This document shows, piece by piece, positions 7,073-11,594 of a DNA stretch of 11,594 nt (within the stretch, counting starts at the first letter, position 1; the number at the start of each line of letters is the position of its first letter). A program made the position numbers and the translations under genes. Under the pieces are notes generated by a model that had not been told where the DNA came from, did no database searches, and worked only from the letters and a program-made list of their open reading frames with translations. The stretch comes from CAISIP01 sp031367285 (lineage in GTDB: Bacteria > Pseudomonadota > Gammaproteobacteria > Burkholderiales > Burkholderiaceae_C): NCBI GenBank assembly GCA_031367285.1, contig JANLPN010000235.1:1-11594 (forward strand). Reading direction: 5' to 3'.

Positions 7073-7874
7073 CGCTGGAAGCCTTGAACAGCGCAGTAGC
7101 GGGAGAGCCAGGCGCAAGCCCAAGTTCCTTCAGGCTGGCCTGTGTGATGATGGCGGCAATCGTGCCGCCGCCAGTCATGGCAATCACCACTTCCGCGTTG
7201 ACCGCACCGGGGGTCACCGAAGCCACGGTGCCCGACAGCTGGTTGCGGGCCGAGAGTTGTGCATCATCCAGGCCGGTGGCGACGATGATGGACGAGGACT
7301 TGACCAGCGCAAAGGCGGCCATGTTGGTGCGCAGCCCCAGGGATTCGGTGCTTTCGCGCGTGACGATGGCAACGATGCGCGCGCCGCCGGGCAGGGTGAG
7401 TTCCACCTCGTCGTTCACGGCGCCGGAGCGCACAGCCGTGACGGTGCCGGCAAACTGGTTTCGGGCGCTGGTTCTCATGTTCAGGGTCCTTAAAACGGTG
7501 AAGTCGGTGTGCAGGTCGGCCGATTCCTCACTCAGCAGTTTGACGAAGCGCTGGTGTGCCGCGGACAGTTGCGCAAAACGTTCCACCAGCCGGGCCCCGC
7601 GTGGCGTTAGCCGCGTCGAGCCACCGCCGGCGCCGCCGGTCGTGCGTTCCACCAGTGGCTCACCCGCCAGGTTGTTCATGGTGTCCACCGCGTCCCACGC
7701 GGCCTTGTAGCTCATGCCCACGGCCTTGGCGGCCTGGGTAATGGAGCCCTGTTCCGCGATGGCGCGCAGCAGGCCGACGCGGTCGCTGCCACCGAGGGGT
7801 TCGCGGCCTACCGTCCACCAGACCGCACCTTGCAGCTCCAGTGGCTCATTCGGTTTTTTTCGTTTGCCTGCCAT
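7050..7874 (-). CDS. modE: ModE molybdate-responsive transcriptional regulator
   Basis: The 274-residue protein has the classical ModE architecture. An N-terminal winged helix-turn-helix (about 25-115) contains RAIAEQGSITQAAKAVGMSYKAAWD-type residues and STRLTPRG in the wing. Two tandem Mop domains follow, beginning TSARNQFAGTV (135-145) and LSARNQLSGTV (207-217), and these bind molybdate. The loaded dimer normally represses the molybdate transporter operon. The ATG is 4 bases after the modC stop, with GGTGGA in the modC tail as a likely ribosome site, so modE is the last gene of modABC-modE. A candidate operator lies before modA, which would make the operon autoregulated. The last 23 bp overlap the end of the convergent PEP-CTERM gene. 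The length agrees with Escherichia ModE (about 262). Confidence 0.95.
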   Translation of the reverse strand: MAGKRKKPNEPLELQGAVWWTVGREPLGGSDRVGLLRAIAEQGSITQAAKAVGMSYKAAWDAVDTMNNLAGEPLVERTTGGAGGGSTRLTPRGARLVERFAQLSAAHQRFVKLLSEESADLHTDFTVLRTLNMRTSARNQFAGTVTAVRSGAVNDEVELTLPGGARIVAIVTRESTESLGLRTNMAAFALVKSSSIIVATGLDDAQLSARNQLSGTVASVTPGAVNAEVVIAMTGGGTIAAIITQASLKELGLAPGSPATALFKASSVILGVMT

Positions 7875-7878
7875 GGGC

Positions 7879-8727
7879 TCATTCCACCAGAGATCCCTGG
7901 GCTTCAGCCCTCGATACTACCCGCCCACCGGCAATAAAAACCACCTCGTCGGCCAACGCGGCCAGGTCGTCTTCATCGTGCGTGATCAGCAGCATGGGAA
8001 CCCGTATCTCGGCCAGCAACTGCGCCAGCTGGCTGCGCAACTGCTGGCGCAGTGCCTTGTCGAGCGCTGCAAACGGCTCATCCAGCAGCAAGGCGCGCGG
8101 CTGCACCACCAGTGCCCGCGCCAGTGCCGTGCGCTGCTTTTGCCCGCCCGAGAGCTGGTGCGGGTAATGGGTTTCCAGGCTCTGCAGCGCAAAAGCCTCC
8201 AGCCACCGGTCCACCGCGTCCGACGCGGCGATTCGCGAGGGGTTGCGCCAGCCGGTGCGTAACGCAAAGGCGATGTTCTGGCGCACGGTCAGGTGCGGGA
8301 ACAGCGCGTAGTCCTGGAACACATAGGCCAGCCGGCGGGACTGCGGCGACTGGTTCACGCGGCCAACACTACCAAGAAAACGCCGGGCCGCTCCCAAGTT
8401 TTCTTGGTCGTGCCGTAGCCAGAGGCAACGGCTCTTCAGCCCGTCCCAAGCTGCGCAGGCAGCTTGGGAGCCGCGGGCCTCAGCCCCCTCGGGGGGCCTG
8501 GCGAAGCCAGGGCTGGGGGCGCTCTCAAACAGCGTCTCGCCCATGATCCGCACATGGCCGTGGTCAGGCTGCAGCAGGCCGGCCAGCATTTTTAGCGTGA
8601 GGGTCTTGCCGGCGCCGGATGGCCCGAACAGGACCAGCCGCTGCGCGTCGCTGTGGAAATTTACGGCGACGTTGAAGTGCCGCCGCGCATGCCGCAGGGT
8701 TTTGGTCAGGGCAATGTCCCACATCAT
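7879..8727 (-). CDS. modC: ModC molybdate ABC transporter ATPase with an internal insertion
   Basis: ATP-hydrolysing subunit of the molybdate importer, bound to ModB at the inner face of the membrane. In the 282 residues are Walker A GPSGAGKT (35-42), Q-loop YVFQDY (135-140), signature LSGGQ (192-196), Walker B ALLLDEP (212-218) and H-loop H250 (ITHDE). It ends soon after the nucleotide-binding domain, so it is a short ModC without the C-terminal Mop/TOBE domain of Escherichia ModC. Residues of about 70-120 are foreign to the family: after GETLFES the normal sequence resumes only at about VGRVNQSPQSRR. The extra residues are low-complexity (FARPPEGAEARG) and are encoded by the inverted-repeat block at 8368-8520. 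All catalytic motifs are intact and in frame, so activity is plausible but unproven. It starts 10 bases after modB; ATG 8724 is an alternative start. Confidence 0.93.
   Translation of the reverse strand: MMWDIALTKTLRHARRHFNVAVNFHSDAQRLVLFGPSGAGKTLTLKMLAGLLQPDHGHVRIMGETLFESAPSPGFARPPEGAEARGSQAACAAWDGLKSRCLWLRHDQENLGAARRFLGSVGRVNQSPQSRRLAYVFQDYALFPHLTVRQNIAFALRTGWRNPSRIAASDAVDRWLEAFALQSLETHYPHQLSGGQKQRTALARALVVQPRALLLDEPFAALDKALRQQLRSQLAQLLAEIRVPMLLITHDEDDLAALADEVVFIAGGRVVSRAEAQGSLVE
8368..8520 (-). repeat. In-frame palindromic repeat element inserted in modC
   Basis: This block encodes the extra residues of about 70-120 of ModC. It consists of successive inverted repeats. ACCAAGAAAAC (8371-8381) pairs perfectly with GTTTTCTTGGT (8398-8408). 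GCCGT (8412-8416) pairs with ACGGC (8428-8432), extended by GCC/GGC at 8418-8420 and 8424-8426. TCCCAAGCTGC (8444-8454) pairs perfectly with GCAGCTTGGGA (8459-8469). CCTGGC (8497-8502) pairs with GCCAGG (8506-8511), and CAGCCC (8481-8486) with GGGCTG (8510-8515). CTCCCAAG (8391-8398) is also the inverse of CTTGGGAG (8463-8470). The density of perfect hairpins is unlike the rest of modC. From memory it resembles palindromic intergenic repeats of Comamonadaceae, which I could not check. The edges are approximate and no clear target duplication is visible. There is no transposase, so it would be a non-autonomous element. Confidence 0.75.
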
Positions 8728-8737
8728 GGCTGGCTAC

Positions 8738-9412
8738 TCAAGAGTGTTGCGCAACGCGCCCGGGTACCAGCCATCCCGCGGCCAGCAGCATGGCCAAGCA
8801 GGTGATGGCGGTCACACCGATCAGAAAATTGGCGGTGTGGTCCTGACCGGCCTGCACTGCTTCGTAGACCGCGATAGACAGGGTCTGGGTTTTTCCAGGA
8901 ATGCTGCCGGCCACCATCAGCGTGGCGCCGAATTCGCCGGTGGCGCGCGCAAAGGCCAGCAGCAGCCCGGCCAGAATGCCGCGCCAGGCGAGCGGAAGAG
9001 AGACACGGAAAAACACCGCCATCGCCGGTATGCCCAACACCCGAGCGGCTTGTTCAAGTTGCGGATCAACGCCCTCAAATGCAGCGCGCGCGGACTTGAA
9101 GACCAGCGGGAACGCCACCAGGGCGGCCGCGAACACTGCAGCCTGCCAGGTAAAGATGAGGCTGATGCCAAACTGCTGTTTGAGCCACCCCCCCAAAGGC
9201 CCCTGGTTGCCGATCAACACCAGCAGGTAATACCCGAGCACCGTAGGCGGCAACACCATGGGCAAGGTGAGCAGGGCGTCCACCACTTCGCGGCCGGGGA
9301 AACGCCAACGCGCCATCACAAAACCCGTGGCCACTCCGAGCAGCAGATTCAGCGCCGTCGCCCACAGCGCAACCTTGAGCGTCAGCAGCAATGGGACCCA
9401 GGCGGCTTCCAT
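8738..9412 (-). CDS. modB: ModB molybdate ABC transporter permease
   Basis: The 224-residue inner-membrane protein has about five to six hydrophobic helices (for example 8-34, 45-68, 86-107, 143-158 and 194-215). The EAA loop that docks on ModC is at 120-143 (EQAARVLGIPAMAVFFRVSL, then P), with the conserved Gly 127. ALLTLPMVLPPTVLGYYLLV and ATGEFGATLMVAGSIPGKTQTL are typical of ModB and related oxyanion permeases. It forms the transmembrane path for molybdate (and usually tungstate) delivered by ModA. It starts 9 bases after the modA stop and ends 10 bases before modC, consistent with one operon. The length is normal for the family (about 225-230), and no anomaly is seen. Confidence 0.95.
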   Translation of the reverse strand: MEAAWVPLLLTLKVALWATALNLLLGVATGFVMARWRFPGREVVDALLTLPMVLPPTVLGYYLLVLIGNQGPLGGWLKQQFGISLIFTWQAAVFAAALVAFPLVFKSARAAFEGVDPQLEQAARVLGIPAMAVFFRVSLPLAWRGILAGLLLAFARATGEFGATLMVAGSIPGKTQTLSIAVYEAVQAGQDHTANFLIGVTAITCLAMLLAAGWLVPGRVAQHS

Positions 9413-9421
9413 CCTGCGCCT

Positions 9422-10177
9422 TCAGGGCTTGCCAAAGCCAAACTTCGCCAGCACGGCCAGCGCCTGCGGCGACTGCACAAAAGCGACAAACTTCTTCGCG
9501 TTATCGAGATTGGCACTGCTGGCGACGGGTGCAATGGGGTAGAGCACCGGGGCCGGCGTGGGCACCGTCAAAGCCACTTTCACCTTGTCCTGTACCAACC
9601 TGGCATCGGTGGCATACACAAATCCGGCATCGACCTCGCCACGCGCCGCGTAGTCCAGCGCCTGGCGCACGTTTTGCGCGCCAATCATTTTGGGTTCAAT
9701 GGCGGGCCACAGTCCGGCCTGTTCCAGCACCGCCTTGGTGTATCGCCCCACGGGCACACTTGCGGGTAGCCCGATGGCAATACGTTTGTAGCCCGGTTGG
9801 GCCAGGTCAGTCAGTGTTTTGGGCGTCTGGTTGCTCCCGGCCGGAACGATGATGACGAGCGCGTTCGACACAAAATTGCGTCTTCCAACTGTCTGGATCA
9901 GGTTCTGGCTTTGAGCCTGGTCCATGGTCTCCTGGTCGGCACTGGCAAACACGTCCACCGGCGCGCCTTTGGCGATCTGCTGCAGCAAGGCCCCGGAAGC
10001 GCCAAAGTTGAACAACACCCTGGTGCCGGGATTGGCTGCCTCGAATACCGGACCCAGCTGCTGGAACGCATTGGTCAGGCTGGCGGCGGCGGAGATGGTC
10101 AGTTCGGCAGCCCATATACCTGCGCTGAAGCAGGTGGCGAAGATCATGACCATCAGTCGCGAAAGAAGGGCTGTCAT
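9422..10177 (-). CDS. modA: ModA periplasmic molybdate-binding protein
   Basis: The 251-residue protein captures molybdate in the periplasm and passes it to ModB. An N-terminal signal peptide (hydrophobic core of about 6-20) is likely cleaved after IWAA near residue 24, giving ELTISAAASL. Family motifs are SAAASL (29-34), FGASGALLQQI (58-68), PVDVFASAD (73-81), GLPASVPVGRYTKAVLE (136-152), AQNVRQAL (167-174) and DAGFVYATDA (183-192). The Ser, Ala, Val and Tyr residues in these motifs correspond to the oxyanion ligands of Escherichia ModA. The gene is first in the minus-strand operon modA-modB-modC-modE. The operator and promoter just upstream suggest molybdate repression by ModE. The Shine-Dalgarno sequence is weak, so the exact start within the first few Met codons (1, 9, 11) is somewhat open. 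Confidence 0.95.
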   Translation of the reverse strand: MTALLSRLMVMIFATCFSAGIWAAELTISAAASLTNAFQQLGPVFEAANPGTRVLFNFGASGALLQQIAKGAPVDVFASADQETMDQAQSQNLIQTVGRRNFVSNALVIIVPAGSNQTPKTLTDLAQPGYKRIAIGLPASVPVGRYTKAVLEQAGLWPAIEPKMIGAQNVRQALDYAARGEVDAGFVYATDARLVQDKVKVALTVPTPAPVLYPIAPVASSANLDNAKKFVAFVQSPQALAVLAKFGFGKP

Positions 10178-10201
10178 CGGTAATTAGCAGAGTCGGATGC
10201 A

Positions 10202-10225
10202 CGAAATATATTGCAAGCTATGTCG
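10202..10225 (-). promoter_or_regulatory. Candidate ModE operator (Mo-box) upstream of modA
   Basis: The 24-bp site has half-sites CGAAATA (10202-10208) and TATGTCG (10219-10225). These match as an inverted repeat at six of seven positions, with a 10-base spacer. The length, CG ends and AT-rich arms have the same layout as the Escherichia modA operator as I recall it. It lies 24 bp upstream of the modA start and overlaps the predicted -10 box, which fits repression by molybdate-loaded ModE. It is a prediction by similarity of form. Confidence 0.65.
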
Positions 10226-10234
10226 AATTCTCAA
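10205..10234 (-). promoter_or_regulatory. Predicted modA promoter
   Basis: On the minus strand, TTGAGA (10234-10229) is a good -35 candidate. After 18 bases it is followed by TATATT (10210-10205), a good -10 candidate. Transcription would start near 10198 and read into modA. The -10 lies within the candidate ModE operator. Confidence 0.5.
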
Positions 10235-10417
10235 CACGGTTTATTCGTATTTAATCCTGAGAAAATCAACACTTGTTTCCAAAGCGGACATCGTAATATA
10301 CAAACATATACGTCGATGCGCTTTTTCTTGAGTTGATCTTGGCCCCGAAATACTTGCGCCACAGGCCGCATATCCGCCACCAAGAGGTCGTCCGTCGCCA
10401 TCTGGGGGCGGTGTGAG

Positions 10418-10630
10418 GTGAACTCGGGCATGTACACATCTGCCAGTGAAGTCGTACGCGAGGCGCTTCGCCTCATGGGTGAGCATGATCGTCTTCGGCA
10501 GGTGAAGTTTGATGAGCCGCGAAGCGAGGTTCGCAAGGGTCTTGAGAGCGGTGCGAGCGAGAACTGGGATGCCTCCGCGGTGAAGGCGAAGGCCCGCGCC
10601 CGCCATGTGTCCAAGCCGACTGTTGCGTAG
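10418..10630 (+). pseudogene. Truncated ParD-family antitoxin
   Basis: The readable product is about 70 residues from GTG 10418 (ATG 10430 is another possibility). VNSGMYTSASEVVREALRLM matches the second half of the ParD ribbon-helix-helix domain. The following acidic helix region (EHDRLRQVKF, RSEVRKGLESG) and the ASENWDASAVKAKARAR tail match ParD C-termini that wrap the ParE toxin. The usual first 20 or so residues, which form the DNA-contacting strand, are missing. Upstream codons in this frame read unlike ParD back to a stop at 10334. The gene is therefore probably a 5'-truncated remnant that can no longer bind its operator properly. The stop directly abuts the ATG of the parE remnant, the normal parDE arrangement. 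Confidence 0.7.
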
Positions 10631-10822
10631 ATGTCCCGCGTAACGCGGAGACCGCATGCGGAGGCAGACATTCTGGGACGCTGCCGAGATGGGTTGGCAC
10701 CCGGAATTCGCAGCTTCGCGTTTGGCCGACACGTCGTGTTCTTTGAGTCGTTGCCAGACGGCATTGATGTTGTTCGAGTCTTGCACCGCTCACGCGATAT
10801 CGACGCAAGCTTTGAGCTATGA
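10631..10822 (+). pseudogene. ParE toxin remnant with an internal in-frame deletion
   Basis: The 63-residue product starts like ParE (MSRVTRRPHAEADIL) and ends like ParE (LAPGIRSFAFGRHVVFFE, then GIDVVRVLHRSRDIDASF). About 35 residues between them, normally two helices from the segment after ADIL to the one before GRARDELAP, are absent. The usual length is about 95-100. The frame is kept, so the loss was a multiple of three or was repaired. Intact ParE inhibits DNA gyrase; without the helical hairpin the fold and activity are probably lost. It follows the truncated ParD without a gap. A naturally short variant is possible but less likely, because the antitoxin partner is also damaged. Confidence 0.7.
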
Positions 10823-10924
10823 GGTGCAGCAGGCTTCAACTACCCGATTCTGTATCCTATGCCTGAGGCGGGTGCCACGGTTTACCTGCTGCCCATCCGG
10901 CATCACCGCCAACTGTCATTTTGA
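10823..10924 (+). pseudogene. C-terminal fragment of a second RelE/ParE-like toxin
   Basis: Directly after the parE remnant stop, a frame without a start codon runs to TGA at 10922-10924. It encodes 33 residues, including FNYPILYPMPEAGATVYLLP and IRHHRQLSF at the end. The pattern of an aromatic strand, P-E, then VYLL-IRH matches the last strands of RelE/ParE-superfamily toxins that end in a form like VYVLAFRHQKE. No N-terminal part or own antitoxin is visible, so this is a decayed fragment and not a functional gene. The identification rests on a short stretch and is tentative. Confidence 0.45.
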
Positions 10925-11062
10925 GTTCGCCCGGCTTTGGCCGACGTAGCCAACGGCCGATGAGGCAATAAAGGTCTGCGCACCACGTGAATACGTAGCG
11001 CAACGGGGTTGCGATGGGTATCGAGTTTGGCGCTCTAACAGTTGAAAGGGGTACGGTCCGTC

Positions 11063-11377
11063 ATGTCGAACGTGTTGCTTGGAATTGCCGCTGGCCTTGT
11101 CTTCGGAGCCGTATCGGTTGCGACAATGATTCCGCTCTCATTCCCCGATAAGACGGCCGCCTTGAGCGCGGCATTCATTGACCGCTTTGCAATTGGCTTT
11201 GTTATTGGTTGCGTCCAGTTGCCCTGGCCCGGGTGGCTTGTCGGGTTGGTCTTTGGCCTGCTGCTGAGTATTCCGAGTGCGATCATCACCAAAGCCTACC
11301 TTCCCATTGTCTTGCTCGGTGGCCTTGGTGGCCTGGTCATCGGAGGGATCATTCATGGCTGGCTACCACGCACCTGA
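11063..11377 (+). CDS. Small conserved-type membrane protein, function unknown
   Basis: The 104-residue protein is almost entirely hydrophobic. Helices are predicted near 4-25 (LLGIAAGLVFGAVSVATMIP), 40-72 (FAIGFVIGCVQLPWPGWLVG, then a further hydrophobic run) and 79-99 (LPIVLLGGLGGLVIGGIIHG). LPWPGW between two helices and an SFPDK loop after the first helix are distinctive. The ATG at 11063 is preceded by AAAGGGG at 11045-11051, rather far away; an in-frame TTG at 11042 is an alternative start. It stands alone between toxin-antitoxin remnants and the hicA start. I recall similar small membrane proteins in accessory regions but no assigned function. Confidence 0.6.
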   Translation: MSNVLLGIAAGLVFGAVSVATMIPLSFPDKTAALSAAFIDRFAIGFVIGCVQLPWPGWLVGLVFGLLLSIPSAIITKAYLPIVLLGGLGGLVIGGIIHGWLPRT

Positions 11378-11504
11378 CAAGGTCGTTGACCGGTAGCACA
11401 TCGGCAGGGCTGACTTGTGTGTGTCATCGAGGTTCGGCGCAACGCCGTGCGCCACTCACGTCCGGCTTCAATCGTATTGGCGCCATTTGTGCGATGCTTG
11501 ATCC

Positions 11505-11594
11505 ATGCCTACGGAAGTCAAGGAATTCGTCACGCTGCTTCAGGCGGACGGCTGGCGCCTTGTGCGACAAAAGGGGAGCCATCGCCAGCGCCAT
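11505..11594 (+). CDS. hicA: HicA-family mRNA-interferase toxin, 5' part only
   Basis: The first 30 codons lie in the window and the gene runs off its end. MPTEVKEFVTLLQADGWRLV followed by RQKGSHRQRH fits the HicA fold: helix, strand with DGW, then the G-S-H motif, with H26 as the likely catalytic residue. HicA toxins cleave mRNA and are neutralised by HicB, usually encoded directly downstream, which would be outside the window. No clear Shine-Dalgarno sequence precedes the ATG. Whether the gene is intact cannot be judged. Confidence 0.75.
   Translation, partial: MPTEVKEFVTLLQADGWRLVRQKGSHRQRH

Noticed and set aside
8543..9769. Long plus-strand open frame of 408 codons
   Set aside because: It lies opposite modC, modB and modA, which are unambiguous; its translation is Gly/Arg/His/Gln-rich without family features.
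10296..10416. Plus-strand frame reading LELILAPKYLRHRPHIRHQE before the parD remnant
   Set aside because: It looks somewhat protein-like and might be a gene fragment, but it has no good start codon and no family I can name.
10231..10839. Minus-strand open frames opposite the parDE remnant
   Set aside because: The plus strand shows ParD and ParE motifs, while the minus-strand products match nothing I know and extend into AT-rich leader DNA.
11030..11062. Integron attC-like core (CTCTAACAGTTGAAAG) before the small membrane gene
   Set aside because: No matching R'/R'' core pair or attC-length hairpin is present, and no similar site follows the gene.

Overview
The window is GC-rich, densely coding DNA. 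It looks like a betaproteobacterium of the order Burkholderiales, probably Comamonadaceae-like. This rests on the gene content (a MesD-type methionine synthase, a DUF4331 protein next to a PEP-CTERM protein, and a modABC-modE operon with a short ModC) and on overall codon and base composition. No rRNA, tRNA, CRISPR array or intact insertion sequence is visible.

Layout. Bases 1-225 are leader DNA with a strongly self-complementary block (13-100) before mesD. Bases 226-4670 hold five plus-strand genes in tight order: mesD, an EstB-like serine hydrolase (4-bp overlap with mesD), a MoaD/ThiS-like ubiquitin-fold protein, an Asp-box beta-propeller protein and an alpha/beta hydrolase. A rho-independent terminator (4727-4747) closes the unit. 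A 12-bp hairpin (4802-4828) then precedes a second plus-strand pair: an exported DUF4331 protein (4883-6439) and a PEP-CTERM surface protein (6470-7072).

Bases 7050-10177 on the minus strand are a complete molybdate uptake operon, transcribed modA-modB-modC-modE. ModA binds molybdate in the periplasm, ModB is the membrane channel, ModC the ATPase, and ModE the molybdate-sensing repressor. A ModE-box-like operator (10202-10225) overlaps a plausible modA promoter, so the operon probably represses itself when molybdate is plentiful. modE and the PEP-CTERM gene converge and overlap by 23 bp.

The most unusual feature is inside modC. About 150 bp (8368-8520) packed with perfect inverted repeats sits in frame between the Walker A and Q-loop regions and adds about 50 residues, while all ATPase motifs are kept. 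It looks like a palindromic repeat element that inserted into a coding gene without breaking it.

The right end (10230-11594) is accessory DNA with a different texture. It holds a truncated ParD antitoxin, a ParE toxin with an internal in-frame loss of its helical part, the C-terminal tail of another RelE/ParE-like toxin, a small membrane protein and the first 30 codons of a HicA toxin running off the edge. Bases 10235-10417 are AT-richer and contain nothing I can assign. Bases 10925-11062 and 11378-11504 are intergenic with small hairpins only.
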